Below are positions 1 through 9,323 of a stretch of DNA of 64,000 nt, piece by piece. The notes beneath the pieces are model-generated. The model saw nothing but the letters and a program-made list of their open reading frames with translations. It did not search any database and was not told the origin of the DNA. The stretch's first letter is position 1. Each line of letters opens with the position of its first letter. A program made the position numbers and the translations under genes. The stretch spans positions 1 to 64,000 of the forward strand of contig JAQGNE010000059.1 of NCBI GenBank assembly GCA_028291985.1, written 5' to 3'. The DNA is from Polaromonas sp. (GTDB taxonomy: Bacteria; Pseudomonadota; Gammaproteobacteria; Burkholderiales; Burkholderiaceae_C).

Positions 1-1126
1 CGTCGTTGCCGGGGTGAGCCTCTGCGCGAAAGGTCATGCTGTCGTTGGCCATCTCGCCGCTGACGACCAGCCTGGCCCGCAGCACCTCGGGAAAGCGCTG
101 CGTAATCGCCGCCACCTGGCCCGGGTGCACAAACATGCCGCGGATCTTGATGGTCTGGTCAGCCCGTCCCATCCACCCCTTGATGCGGGTGTTGGTGCGG
201 CCGGACGGGCAGGTCCCTGGCAATACCGCCGACAGGTCGCCGGTGCCAAAACGGACGAGCGGATAGTCGGGGTTGAGCGTGGTCACCACCAGTTCGCCCA
301 CCTCGCCATCGGGCACCGGGTCGCCGGTTCCGGGGCGGACGATTTCAACGATCACGCCCTCGTCCAGCACCAGCCCTTCGCGTGCTTCGGTTTCATAGGC
401 GATGAGCCCGAGGTCGGCCGAGGCATAACACTGGTAGCCGGCCACACCGCGCTCGCCCAGCCAGTCGCGAAGGCTGGGCGGAAACGCTTCAGCTGACAAC
501 AGCGCGCGCTTCACGCTTGGCAGCTCGACCTTCATGTCAGCCGCTTTTTCAAGGATGATTTTCAGAAAGCTGGGCGTGCCGATATAGCCTGCGGGCCTGA
601 GTTCGGCCATGGCCTGAACCTGCTGCTCGCTCTGCCCGGTGCCGCCCGGAAACACGGTGCAGCCCAGCGCATGCGCGCCGCTTTCCATCATCGAGCCGGC
701 GGGCACAAAGTGGTAGCTGAAACAGTTGTGTATCAGCTCGCCGCTTCTGAAGCCGGCGGCATAAATGGCGCGCGCCATGCGCCAGTAATCCCTGGCCGTG
801 CCCTCGGGTTCGTAAATCGGGCCGGGGCTGGCAAACACACGCGGCATGCCGGCGCCAAAGCCGGTGGCAGCAAAACCGCCAAAGACATCCTTGCCGCCTG
901 CGCGACCGGTTTTTTGCCGCTCATGCAGCTCGCCCTTGCGTATAACCGGCAAGCGCGCCAGTGCGGCGCGGTCGGTGACGGCGCTGGCGTCCACACCCGT
1001 GAGCAGCTCCCGCAGGGCTGGTGAGCGGGCCTGCGCATGCGCGATCTGGCCTGGCAGCGCAGCCATGTGCGCAGCTTCGCGTTCAGCGGCGCCACGGGTT
1101 TCCAGCGCATCGTAGAAAGATTTCAT
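1..1126 (-). CDS. PaaK-like phenylacetate-CoA ligase family protein (3' end off window)
   Basis: The frame is open from an ATG at 1126 to the window edge, so the C-terminus is missing. The N-terminus begins MKSFYDALETRG. The translation contains the PaaK-family stretches SPGPIYEPEGT, a YASADLGLIAYE segment, GELVVTTLNPDYPLVRFGTGDLS and the C-terminal-lobe motif IKIRGMFVHPGQV. Members of the family adenylate aryl or related carboxylic acids and pass them to CoA. It is the last visible gene of the minus-strand operon that carries a LivFGHM-type transporter and another acyl-CoA ligase, so activation of an imported acid is a reasonable inference. The substrate cannot be read from sequence. It is separated from livF by about 440 bp of repeat-rich DNA. 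Confidence 0.85.
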   Translation of the reverse strand, partial: MKSFYDALETRGAAEREAAHMAALPGQIAHAQARSPALRELLTGVDASAVTDRAALARLPVIRKGELHERQKTGRAGGKDVFGGFAATGFGAGMPRVFASPGPIYEPEGTARDYWRMARAIYAAGFRSGELIHNCFSYHFVPAGSMMESGAHALGCTVFPGGTGQSEQQVQAMAELRPAGYIGTPSFLKIILEKAADMKVELPSVKRALLSAEAFPPSLRDWLGERGVAGYQCYASADLGLIAYETEAREGLVLDEGVIVEIVRPGTGDPVPDGEVGELVVTTLNPDYPLVRFGTGDLSAVLPGTCPSGRTNTRIKGWMGRADQTIKIRGMFVHPGQVAAITQRFPEVLRARLVVSGEMANDSMTFRAEAHPGND

Positions 1127-1566
1127 GGTATGTCCTCGACAACCTGACTTATTGCTATAGGTTTAATAGCTAGCAGCCCTTGAACTACTTAGGCTACAGG
1201 CATTAAACGTTAAAATTTAGCGTCCTGACGCACGACCTGACACGTATGGGGAAAAGCTTGTAAAGCAGCTCCAGGCATCGGCGAAAGCTTTTCTTTTCAA
1301 ACAGTAGGCCGCGGGGCTGGCTTCGCCGGGACGCAGGCGCCGGCTGCGAGACACAGCCTTTCTTCGTGCCGTCCAAGCCATGGGCAGGCTTGGAGCCGCG
1401 GCACAAAGCACCCTTGGAAGCAGGGCGCGACACGCAGTGAGCAACCGTGGGGACTCTTCTTTGTCCAAGCAGGGGCCGCGCAACCGGCTCTGCCGGGGCG
1501 CAGGTGCGGCAGCCCCCTCGGGGGGCAGGGCGCTACACGCAGTGAGCAACCGTGGGGGCCACATAC
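1127..1566. repeat. Repeat-filled gap between livF and the PaaK-like gene
   Basis: No convincing gene lies here. From about 1290 to 1566 there are two tandem units of a GC-rich repeat, each ending in a cACGCAGTGAGCAACCGTGGGG block (ends near 1457 and 1558). The second unit runs into the stop codon of livF at 1567-1569. The same ending is found at 5375-5415 and, inverted, at 42648-42690. A small GCTAT/ATAGC repeat lies at about 1153-1180 upstream of the PaaK-like gene. The repeats contain GC-rich inverted segments such as CCCCCTCGGGGGG. Confidence 0.7.
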
Positions 1567-2376
1567 CTAGGCCAGCCACCGTTTGCGCCGCTTGTAGCTC
1601 TTGACGTCTTTGAAGCTTTTGCGCTCGCCGCCGCCAACGCCCAGGTAAAACTCCTTGACGTCTTCATTGCTGGCCAAGTCTGCAGCTGCACCGTCCATCA
1701 CGACACGGCCGCTCTCCATGATGTAGCCGTAGTCGGAATATTTCAGCGCCATGTTGGTGTTCTGCTCGGCCAGCAAGAAAGTGACCTTCTCCTTCTGGTT
1801 CAGGTCCTGCACGATGTTGAAAACCTCCTCAACAATCTGCGGCGCCAGCCCCATGGACGGCTCGTCCAGCAGCACCATGGAAGGGTTGGCCATCAGTGCG
1901 CGGCCGATGGCACACATCTGCTGCTCGCCGCCCGAGGTGTAGGCCGCTTGCGAGGTGCGCCGCGTCTTCAGACGCGGGAAGTAGGCATATACCTTCTCCA
2001 GGTTGGCAGCGACCTCGGCCTTGTCCTTGCGGGTATAGGAGCCCGTCAGCAGGTTTTCTTCAATCGTCAGGTGGGCAAAGCAATGCCGGCCTTCCATCAC
2101 CTGCACCACGCCGCGCTGCACCAGGTCGGCCGGGGTCAGGTTTTCAATACGCTCGCCGCGCAGCTCGATGGAGCCTTTGGTGACGGCGCCGCGCTCGCCT
2201 TGCAACAGGTTTGAGATCGCACGCAAGGTGGTGGTTTTTCCGGCACCGTTGCCACCCAGAATTGCGACGATCTTGCCCTGCGGCACTTGAAGTGAAACGC
2301 CTTTGAGCACCAGGATGACGTGGTTGTAGATCACCTCGATGCCGTTGACGTTCAGGACAATATTGGTGTCACTCAT
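1567..2376 (-). CDS. livF: Branched-chain amino acid-type ABC transporter ATP-binding protein LivF
   Basis: 269-residue ABC ATPase. Walker A GGNGAGKTTT lies near residues 41-50, the signature TSGGEQQMCAIGRALM in the middle, and Walker B VLLLDEPSMGL-like (MVLLDEPSMGL) after it. These features place it in the LivF group of HAAT transporters, where it pairs with LivG at the inner membrane. I chose the ATG at 2376 (MSDTNIVLN) because LivF homologues begin close to this point; the frame stays open 19 codons upstream. It lies downstream of the binding-protein gene, after two strong hairpins. The stop codon is flush with a GC-rich repeat. The substrate is unknown: this transporter class also carries aromatic acids and other carboxylates. 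Confidence 0.93.
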   Translation of the reverse strand: MSDTNIVLNVNGIEVIYNHVILVLKGVSLQVPQGKIVAILGGNGAGKTTTLRAISNLLQGERGAVTKGSIELRGERIENLTPADLVQRGVVQVMEGRHCFAHLTIEENLLTGSYTRKDKAEVAANLEKVYAYFPRLKTRRTSQAAYTSGGEQQMCAIGRALMANPSMVLLDEPSMGLAPQIVEEVFNIVQDLNQKEKVTFLLAEQNTNMALKYSDYGYIMESGRVVMDGAAADLASNEDVKEFYLGVGGGERKSFKDVKSYKRRKRWLA

Positions 2377-2489
2377 GGTGGTCGGTGGGTTGCGCCTGCA
2401 AGCAGGCGTTGGGCTGATAGGCGTGGTGGGCATCGTCAGGGTCGAACCAGTTGAAAGGCAGCGTGCAGTAGCGCGTCAGCCTTTTAACT

Positions 2490-2541
2490 GGCGGCTTTCT
2501 GCGTGGTCAGAAAGCCGCCACCCTCCCGCGTGTGCGGGAGG
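2490..2541 (-). promoter_or_regulatory. Two adjacent stem-loops after the binding-protein gene
   Basis: Positions 2490-2501 and 2508-2519 form a perfect 12-bp stem with a 6-nt loop. Positions 2522-2529 and 2534-2541 form a perfect 8-bp GC stem with a 4-nt loop. They begin 10 nt after the binding-protein stop codon and precede livF. Neither is followed by a T-run on the transcribed strand, so attenuation or mRNA stabilisation seems more likely than full termination. That would fit the usual excess of binding protein over ATPase. Confidence 0.7.
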
Positions 2542-2551
2542 CATGCTGGCA

Positions 2552-3883
2552 TCAGCTCTGGCAATCGGCGGCCGTACGGCGCGTCATTTTCTTGTCGGCC
2601 AGGTACCTGTCAGCGCCTGCCTTGATCATGGGTTTCAGAATCTGCTCATCGGCCTGGATGAAGTCAGAGCTGAATTCCCATTTGCTGCCGGTCCAGGTAT
2701 GGACGCGCGCCGAGGTTGAACCCATATGGTCCGAGCATGAGGTCGACAGCGGTCGCATGACGCCGGAAAAGCCCATGGCGTCCAGCTTCTTCTGGTCCAG
2801 CGCCAGGTTTTCCAGCCCCCAGCGAACCTGCTCGCCGGTCATGACCTTGCCCTTGCCAAAACGCTCTTGCGCCCGGCGCACTGCTTCAATGCTCAGCATC
2901 TGGATGATGACGCCGCGGGTGTACAGCACCTGGCCCACTTCGTCCTTCGGGCCGGTTCCCTGGCCTTTGTCATGCACCAGCTTCAGGATGTCCTGGATCA
3001 CCTTGGGCTGTGTGCCCGAGGTGTTGAGTGCCAGCGCGTTATAGCCTTTGGCGCCTTCGCCCACGTCCTTGACATCAGGCTCTGCACCGGCCCACCACAC
3101 GCCATACATCTTCTCGCGCGGATAGCCGGTGGCCTGTGCTTCTTTGAGGGCGGTCGAATTCATCACGCCCCAGCCCCACAGCATCACATAGTCAGGACGC
3201 GACTGGCGCACCTGAAGCCAGGCAGATTTCTGCTCGACGCCTGGCGCAGTGACCGGGATCAGCTGCAGGTCAAAGCCGTGCATCTTCGCGCGTTCCTGCA
3301 GCAGGGGGATCGGCTCTTTGCCGAACGGCGAGTCGTGGTAGACCAGCGCAATTTTCTTGCCCTTGAGCTTTTCGAGGCCGCCTTCTTTCTTGCCGATGTG
3401 TTGCACCAGGATATCGGCACCGGTCCAGTAGCTGCCCATCAGCGGAAAGTTCCATTTGAAGGCCTGACCATCCTGCGCCACCGACAGGCCGTAGCCCAGG
3501 GTGATCAGCGGCACCTTGTCGGCGGCCACTTTTTCAGTCAACGCAAAGGTGATTCCGGTTGCCTGCGGGTCAAAAATCGTGACGCCGGGGCGGCTCTTCA
3601 GACGCTCATAGCATTCGACACCGCGGTCGGTGGCATAGCCGGTTTCGCATTCTTCATAGGTCAGCTTCACGCCGTTGATGCCGCCATCGCGGGCGTTGAT
3701 CATCTTGATGTAGTCCTGCTTGCCGTTGGCCCATGGCACACCGTTGGGCGCATAGGGCCCGGTCCGGTAGGACAGCAGGGGGAAGAACTGCTCTTTTGCC
3801 TGCGCAAAAGCACTCGTCGCCACCAGCGACGAGGCACCCGTGGTCAGCGCGGCCGCTGCCAAAATCAAACTGCGAATCTTCAT
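2552..3883 (-). CDS. LivK-type periplasmic substrate-binding protein of an ABC transporter
   Basis: 443-residue exported binding protein of the branched-chain amino acid (HAAT) type. It starts at the ATG at 3883, preceded by a good GGAGACAAACC ribosome-binding site, and has a clear signal peptide (MKIRSLILAAAALTTG..., cleavage after AFAQA near residue 27). The mature part is a Peripla_BP_6-like domain with segments such as VPLITLGYG, KKIALVYHDSPFG and VMLWGWGVMN. It is the periplasmic receptor for the permease encoded next door. The longer reading frame upstream of the chosen start has no ribosome-binding site. The ligand is not evident; the flanking CoA ligases suggest a carboxylic acid rather than leucine. 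Confidence 0.92.
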   Translation of the reverse strand: MKIRSLILAAAALTTGASSLVATSAFAQAKEQFFPLLSYRTGPYAPNGVPWANGKQDYIKMINARDGGINGVKLTYEECETGYATDRGVECYERLKSRPGVTIFDPQATGITFALTEKVAADKVPLITLGYGLSVAQDGQAFKWNFPLMGSYWTGADILVQHIGKKEGGLEKLKGKKIALVYHDSPFGKEPIPLLQERAKMHGFDLQLIPVTAPGVEQKSAWLQVRQSRPDYVMLWGWGVMNSTALKEAQATGYPREKMYGVWWAGAEPDVKDVGEGAKGYNALALNTSGTQPKVIQDILKLVHDKGQGTGPKDEVGQVLYTRGVIIQMLSIEAVRRAQERFGKGKVMTGEQVRWGLENLALDQKKLDAMGFSGVMRPLSTSCSDHMGSTSARVHTWTGSKWEFSSDFIQADEQILKPMIKAGADRYLADKKMTRRTAADCQS

Positions 3884-4010
3884 GGTTTGTCTCCTGAAAT
3901 TAAAACCTGTCATCTGCAAAACCGACACGGAACAACACATCCGCTTCAACACCTGGGGCCTGCCGCTTGAAAGCATTCGCGCGACAGCGCGGTGACCCCT
4001 CGCGCCATGG

Positions 4011-5087
4011 CTAATGGGGGAAGGGCCATAGACGCAATTTCTGTTTGGCTACTGACCACAGCTTGGCCAGACCATGCGGCTCGACGATCAGGAACCACAC
4101 GATCAGGCCGCCAAAAATCATCAGCTCGGCGTGCGAAATGCCGGCGGTCGAAATTTCCAGCCCGAAGAGGCGCGCCAGCACCGGCAACACCAGGTTCAGG
4201 CCAATGGGCAGCAGGGTGATGAAGGCCGCGCCCAGAAAGCCGCCCAGGATGGAACCCAGGCCGCCAATGATCACCATGAACAGCAGCCGGAACGAGATAT
4301 CCACCGAGAAGGCGGCCGGCTCCCAGGCGCCCAGGTACACGAAGCCCCACAACGCACCGGCGACGCCGATGATGAACGAGCTGACCGCAAAAGCACTCAG
4401 CTTGGCGTACATCGGACGTATGCCAATCACAGAGGCTGCAACGTCCATGTCGCGAATCGCCATCCATTCACGGCCGATGGCGCCGCGCACAAGATTTTTG
4501 GCCAGCAGCGCAATGATCACCAGCACGGTCAGGCACAGCCAGTACTTGCTTTGCGCGCTGTCTATCGGCAGGCCGAACACCTGCAGGTTGGACACCGACA
4601 CCGAACCCGACGGGGAGTCGTTGGTGAACCACTTGATGCGCAGAAACATCCAGTCGCTGAAGAACTGCGCCGCCAGCGTGGCCACCGCCAGGTAGAGCCC
4701 CTTGACCCGCAGGCTGGGCAGACCGAACAGGATGCCGAAGAAGGTGGCGCACAGGCCGCCCAGCAGCAGCGCCGGCACCAGCGGCATGCCGGGAATCCGC
4801 ACAAAAAAGTTGTAGGCGCCGTAGGCACCCACCGCCATGAAGGCACCTGAGCCGAGCGATATCTGCCCGCAATACCCCACCAGAATATTGACGCCCAGCG
4901 CTGCCAGCGAAATGATCAGAAACGGAATCAGGATGGCGCGAAAGAAGTAGTCGCTGGCCAGCATCGGCACGACGACAAATGCAAACACCAGAAACAGCAG
5001 CACCAGCAGTTTGTCCTGCAGGATCGGAAAGATCTGCTGGTCCGCCCGGTAGCTGGTTTTGAATTGGCCGTTTTCTCTGTAAATCAT
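4011..5087 (-). CDS. livM: ABC transporter permease LivM
   Basis: 358-residue inner-membrane permease. Its many hydrophobic segments and the motif ALGVNILVGYCGQISLGSGAFMAVGAYGAY are diagnostic of LivM, the second transmembrane subunit of HAAT importers. The N-terminus (MIYRENGQFKTSYRADQ) is a cytoplasmic stretch of about 28 residues before the first membrane helix. It lies between livH and the binding-protein gene, with a 127-bp gap to the latter and a 328-bp repeat-filled gap to livH. It should form a heterodimer with LivH and be energised by LivG and LivF. Confidence 0.93.
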   Translation of the reverse strand: MIYRENGQFKTSYRADQQIFPILQDKLLVLLFLVFAFVVVPMLASDYFFRAILIPFLIISLAALGVNILVGYCGQISLGSGAFMAVGAYGAYNFFVRIPGMPLVPALLLGGLCATFFGILFGLPSLRVKGLYLAVATLAAQFFSDWMFLRIKWFTNDSPSGSVSVSNLQVFGLPIDSAQSKYWLCLTVLVIIALLAKNLVRGAIGREWMAIRDMDVAASVIGIRPMYAKLSAFAVSSFIIGVAGALWGFVYLGAWEPAAFSVDISFRLLFMVIIGGLGSILGGFLGAAFITLLPIGLNLVLPVLARLFGLEISTAGISHAELMIFGGLIVWFLIVEPHGLAKLWSVAKQKLRLWPFPH

Positions 5088-5415
5088 GACATCGAATATT
5101 TTGAAAGAAAACGGGCCATAGCCCGATGAAGGCAGGGGGTATGCGCTCCAAAATATGTAGCGTTTACCGATAGGTGCGAATGCCAGCAGGGGCCGTGGAA
5201 CCGGTCTAGCCAGGCCACAGGCGCAGCCTTGAAGACGGTCTGCAGAAGGTAGCCCTGCTGCGTGCGCGACCCTGGAGGCTTGACCCTGTTCAAGCAGGGG
5301 CCGCGGGACTGGCTTTGCCAGACCGCAGGCGCGTCCTTCGATACCTCAGGACGAATGGACGCCCCCCCGGGGGGCAGGGCGCTACACGCAGTGAGCAACC
5401 GTGGGGGCTTCATAC
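5088..5415. repeat. Repeat-filled gap between livH and livM
   Basis: This 328-bp gap has no gene. It contains at least two partial units of the GC-rich repeat, marked by GCAGGGGCCG at about 5187 and 5291, and ends with GGGGGGCAGGGCGCTACACGCAGTGAGCAACCGTGGGGGC running into the livH stop at 5416-5418. The last 40 bp are nearly identical to those beside the livF stop at 1520-1566. Confidence 0.7.
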
Positions 5416-6345
5416 CTAGACCCTATCGATGATTTTTTCACCAAACAGGCCTTGAGGCCTGAACAGCAAAAAGCCCAACGCCAAAACATAGGCAAACCAG
5501 ATCTCGATTCCGCCGCCGACGAAGGGTCCGAGGTAGACCTCGGACAACTTTTCGCCGACGCCAATGATGAGCCCGCCAATGATGGCGCCCGGCACTGAGG
5601 TCAGGCCGCCGAGAATCACCACCGGCAGCGCTCGCAGCGCCACCGTGGCCAGCGAAAACTGCACCCCCAGCTTGCTGCCCCAGATCATGCCGGCCACCAG
5701 CGCCACCACGCCCGCCACGCACCACACGATGACCCAGATGCGGTTCAGCGGAATGCCGATCGACTGGGCGGCCTGGTGGTCGTCTGCCACCGCGCGCAGA
5801 GCCCGGCCGGTTGCGGTTTTCTGGAAGAACACACTGAGCAACGCCACCAGCGCGGCCGCAATGGCAGCGGCAATGAGGTCTTCCTTGTTGATCAGCACGC
5901 CGCCCTGGAAGGTCGACTCCAGAATGAAGATCGGCTCTTTCGGCATGCCGATGTCAATCTTGTAGATGCTGCTGCCAAAAAGGGTCTGGCCCAGCCCTTC
6001 CAGAAAATAGGCAATACCCAGGGTAGCCATCAGCAGCGTCGCACCTTCCTGGTTGACCAGGTGGCGCAGCACCAGCCGCTCGACGAGCCATGCCACCATG
6101 AACATGACAACGCCCGCAATGATGAAGGCGATGACGTTCGCAAACACCAGGCTGTTGACACCGGTCCATTGCGGAATCCATTCCGAAAAGCGGGCCATGG
6201 CCAGCGCGCCAAACAGCACCATCGCGCCCTGGGCGAAGTTGAAGACGCCGGAGGCCTTGAAGATCAGCACAAAGCCCAGCGCCACCAGCGAATAGAGCAT
6301 GCCGGCCATCAGGCCGCCCAACAAGGTCTCGAGGAAAAATGCCAT
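5416..6345 (-). CDS. livH: ABC transporter permease LivH
   Basis: 309-residue inner-membrane permease. The N-terminal MAFFLETLLGGLMAGMLYSL and FKASGVFNFAQGAMVLFGA are typical of LivH, including the family-typical NFAQG loop. I chose the ATG at 6345 because GGAGCAACTA precedes it at a good distance; the frame is open for 46 further codons with non-membrane sequence. A loop near the C-terminus (VILGGLTSVPGAIIGGLIIG) is also characteristic. It partners LivM. The stop codon TAG sits at the boundary of a GC-rich repeat, as it does in livF. Confidence 0.93.
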   Translation of the reverse strand: MAFFLETLLGGLMAGMLYSLVALGFVLIFKASGVFNFAQGAMVLFGALAMARFSEWIPQWTGVNSLVFANVIAFIIAGVVMFMVAWLVERLVLRHLVNQEGATLLMATLGIAYFLEGLGQTLFGSSIYKIDIGMPKEPIFILESTFQGGVLINKEDLIAAAIAAALVALLSVFFQKTATGRALRAVADDHQAAQSIGIPLNRIWVIVWCVAGVVALVAGMIWGSKLGVQFSLATVALRALPVVILGGLTSVPGAIIGGLIIGVGEKLSEVYLGPFVGGGIEIWFAYVLALGFLLFRPQGLFGEKIIDRV

Positions 6346-6466
6346 TAGTTGCTCCGGTTTCCAGCTGCGGCCGCATGACCGGCAGTGCCAGGCTGCAGGC
6401 GGCGTCCCCTGCAAGGGGAGAGGCGGCCACGCAAAGCGAGTCCGCAACAGGGGTGTGCCATATTCA

Positions 6467-7324
6467 TCAGTGGCCCGTTCCAAGATAGGCCTTGATCACG
6501 TCCGGGCTGTTGCGCACCTCGTCCGGTGTGCCGTCACCAATCTTCTTGCCGTAGTCGAGCACCACGACGCGGTCGCTGATGTCCATCACCACGCCCATGT
6601 CGTGCTCGATCAATACCACGGTGGTGCCGAACTCGTCGTTGACATCCAGCACAAAGCGGCACATGTCCTGCTTTTCCTCGACGTTCATGCCAGCCATGGG
6701 CTCGTCGAGCAGCAGCACCTGCGGCTCCATTGCCAGTGCGCGGCCCAGGTCCACACGCTTTTGCAAGCCGTAGGGCAACTGGCCCACCGGTGTCTTGCGG
6801 TGCGCCTGGATCTCCAGAAAGTCGATGATTTTTTCCACCGCTTCACGGTGCATGAATTCTTCTTTTTGCGCCGGTCCGATACGCAGCGCCTGCAAAAGAA
6901 GGTTGCTCTTGATCTTGAGGTTGCGGCCCGACATGATGTTGTCGAGCACGCTCATGCCCTTGAAGAGCGCCAGGTTCTGAAAGGTGCGCGCCACGCCCAT
7001 GACAGCCACCTGATGACTGTTCATGTGCTTGAAGGTCTGGCCACGAAAGCTGATCGAGCCTTGCTGCGGCGAGTAAACGCCGTTGATGCAGTTGAGCATC
7101 GAGCTTTTGCCTGCACCGTTGGGGCCGATGATGGCGCGGATCTCATGCTCCTTGACATTGAACGAAATGTCCTGCAGCGCCTTGACGCCGCCAAAGCTCA
7201 GCGATATGTTTTGCACGTCAAGAATGACGTCGCCGATCTTTTTGCCTCCCCGCGTCTGGCCGGTCACACCCGGCTCCATGCCCGGGGTCTGAGGGGAAGC
7301 AACGGGTTGCTGCGTGGTGCTCAT
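6467..7324 (-). CDS. livG: ABC transporter ATP-binding protein LivG
   Basis: 285-residue ABC ATPase with Walker A GPNGAGKSS, signature-region LPYGLQKRVDLGRALA, Walker B VLLLDEPMAGMN and switch His in LIEHDMGVV. The YGLQKR form of the signature motif and the C-terminal SPDVIKAYLG are LivG features. About 30 polar residues precede the ATPase core. The start codon overlaps the stop of the upstream acyl-CoA ligase in an ATGA arrangement (7321-7324), so the two are translationally coupled. This supports a shared job: import of an acid and its activation. Confidence 0.93.
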   Translation of the reverse strand: MSTTQQPVASPQTPGMEPGVTGQTRGGKKIGDVILDVQNISLSFGGVKALQDISFNVKEHEIRAIIGPNGAGKSSMLNCINGVYSPQQGSISFRGQTFKHMNSHQVAVMGVARTFQNLALFKGMSVLDNIMSGRNLKIKSNLLLQALRIGPAQKEEFMHREAVEKIIDFLEIQAHRKTPVGQLPYGLQKRVDLGRALAMEPQVLLLDEPMAGMNVEEKQDMCRFVLDVNDEFGTTVVLIEHDMGVVMDISDRVVVLDYGKKIGDGTPDEVRNSPDVIKAYLGTGH

Positions 7325-9291
7325 GCGGCCGCCTTCACAGACGCAAACGTCTTGCTGTCGTCAATCTTCAGCGTTGCACTGACGCTGCCGCTGCGGCCGT
7401 CTTCAAACTTGACCACGGTCTCGATGAACTGCTCTGTCTTGCCGTCATACAGCGCATCCACCAGCGGCTGGTACTTGTCGGCGATGAAGCCGCGCCTGAC
7501 CTTGTTGGTGCGGGTGAGTTCGCCGTCATCAGCGTCCAGCTCCTTGTGCAGCACCAGAAAGCGGCTGATCTGCGAGCCCGCCAGCAAGGCGTCGGCGCTC
7601 AGGTCGGCATTGACCTTCTCGACACATTCCTTGATGAGCTGATAAACCTCCGGCTTTTGCGCCAGGTCGGTGTAGCCGGCATAAGGCAGATTGCGCCGCT
7701 CGGCCCAGTTGCCCACGGCGTCGAAGTCGATGTTGATGAACACGCACACCTTCTCCCGCCCATCGCCGTAGGCCACGACCTCCTTGATGAAGGCAAAGAA
7801 CTTGAGCTTATTCTCGACATATTTGGGCGCAAACATGGCCCCGTCGTTGGCGCCGCCCCTGATGCGGCCGACGTCCTTGACCCGGTCGATGATCTTGAGG
7901 TGCCCCCTGGCATCCAGAAAGCCTGCATCACTGGTGCGGTACCAGCCATCGGCGGTCAGTACCTCTGCCGTGGCAGCAGGGTTTTTGTAGTATTCCTTCA
8001 GCAAGCCCTTGGACTTGACCAGAATCTCGCCGTTGTCGTCCACCTTGATCTGCACGCCCTGAATCGGCACGCCCACCGTGTCGGCGCGCGCTTCATGGTC
8101 GGGCTGCAGGCACACGAATACCGCGGTTTCGGTCGATCCGTACAGTTGCTTCAGGTTGATGCCGATCGAACGGTAGAACGCAAACAGGTCTGGCCCGATG
8201 GCTTCACCGGCGGTGTACGCCACCCGCACCCGTGAGAAACCGAGCGTGTTGCGTAGCGGGCCGTACACCAGCACATCACCCAGGCTGTACAGCAGGCCCT
8301 GCACAAAGCCGGCGGACTTGCCGTCCATGCGGGCCGTGCCGGCGCGCTTGGCAATAGCCACGAAAAAATTGAACATGCCGCGCTTGATGCGGCCTGCGTC
8401 TTCCATGCGGATCATCACGGTGGTGAGCATGCCTTCAAAGACCCGGGGCGGCGCGAAATAGTAGGTGGGCCCGATCTCTTTCAGGTCGATCATCACCGTG
8501 CTGGCGCTTTCCGGGCAGTTGACCACATAGCCGCAGGCCAGCCACTGCGCATAGCTGAAGATGTTCTGCCCCACCCAGGCTGGCGGCAGATAGGCCAGCA
8601 CCTCTTCGGCAGAGGTGAGCTTGTCGAAATCAGCGCCTGCCTGTGCGCGGTCCAGCAGGGTGCTATGGGTATGCACCACGCCCTTCGGGTTGCCGGTGGT
8701 GCCCGAGGTAAAGAACATGGCGGCCACGTCATGGGGCATGACCTTGTCGACTTCGGCACGGAACCAGCCGGCATGTGCCGCAGCAAATGCCCGGCCCTTG
8801 TCGATCAGCGTGTCCAGCCAGGCCAGGCCGGGCTCAGCGTAATTGCGCAGGCCACGCGGCTCGTCAAAAATAATCGTCGTGAGGTTCGGGCAGCGGTCAC
8901 GGATCTCCAGCAGCTTGTCGACCTGCTCCTGGTCTTCCACCACCGCCAGCTGGACATCGGCATTGGTGATCGGAAAAACGCATTCCGCGCCGACCGCATC
9001 CTGGTACAGCGGAACCGGAATCGCACCCAGCGATTGCGCCGCCAGCATGGTGGCATACAGCCGTGGCCGGTTGCTGCCGACCAGCACCATGTGCTCGCCG
9101 CGGTGCAGGCCAGTCAGGTGCAGGCCGCAGGCGATGTGCTCCACCAGCGTCGCCATGCCGGCCCAGCTGTGGGCCTGCCAGATGCCATATTCCTTTTCGC
9201 GCATCGCCGGCGCTTCCGGGCGTTCGGCGGCATGGCGCAGCAGCAGTCGCGGGAAAGTGGCCGTATCGGCGCTGAGCGAAACAGTGGACAT
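7321..9291 (-). CDS. AMP-dependent (long-chain-type) acyl-CoA synthetase
   Basis: A 656-residue ligase of the ANL superfamily. It carries the ATP-binding P-loop motif FFTSGTTGNPKGVVHTH, a second core motif YGSTETA, the WYRTSDAG region and an IDRVKD hinge. The overall form resembles FadD15-type long-chain acyl-CoA synthetases. It is the first gene of the minus-strand operon and overlaps livG by four bases. I prefer the ATG at 9291 (MSTVSLSADT); an in-frame ATG at 9312 (MALYDAF) is the alternative, and neither has a strong ribosome-binding site. The substrate may be a fatty, branched or aryl acid. Confidence 0.9.
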   Translation of the reverse strand: MSTVSLSADTATFPRLLLRHAAERPEAPAMREKEYGIWQAHSWAGMATLVEHIACGLHLTGLHRGEHMVLVGSNRPRLYATMLAAQSLGAIPVPLYQDAVGAECVFPITNADVQLAVVEDQEQVDKLLEIRDRCPNLTTIIFDEPRGLRNYAEPGLAWLDTLIDKGRAFAAAHAGWFRAEVDKVMPHDVAAMFFTSGTTGNPKGVVHTHSTLLDRAQAGADFDKLTSAEEVLAYLPPAWVGQNIFSYAQWLACGYVVNCPESASTVMIDLKEIGPTYYFAPPRVFEGMLTTVMIRMEDAGRIKRGMFNFFVAIAKRAGTARMDGKSAGFVQGLLYSLGDVLVYGPLRNTLGFSRVRVAYTAGEAIGPDLFAFYRSIGINLKQLYGSTETAVFVCLQPDHEARADTVGVPIQGVQIKVDDNGEILVKSKGLLKEYYKNPAATAEVLTADGWYRTSDAGFLDARGHLKIIDRVKDVGRIRGGANDGAMFAPKYVENKLKFFAFIKEVVAYGDGREKVCVFINIDFDAVGNWAERRNLPYAGYTDLAQKPEVYQLIKECVEKVNADLSADALLAGSQISRFLVLHKELDADDGELTRTNKVRRGFIADKYQPLVDALYDGKTEQFIETVVKFEDGRSGSVSATLKIDDSKTFASVKAAA

Positions 9292-9323
9292 GAACGCATC
9301 GTAAAGAGCCATTTGACGCTATG

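Noticed and set aside
2867-3970. Long plus-strand frame across the binding-protein gene
   Set aside because: It is antisense to a clear LivK-type gene with signal peptide and ribosome-binding site.
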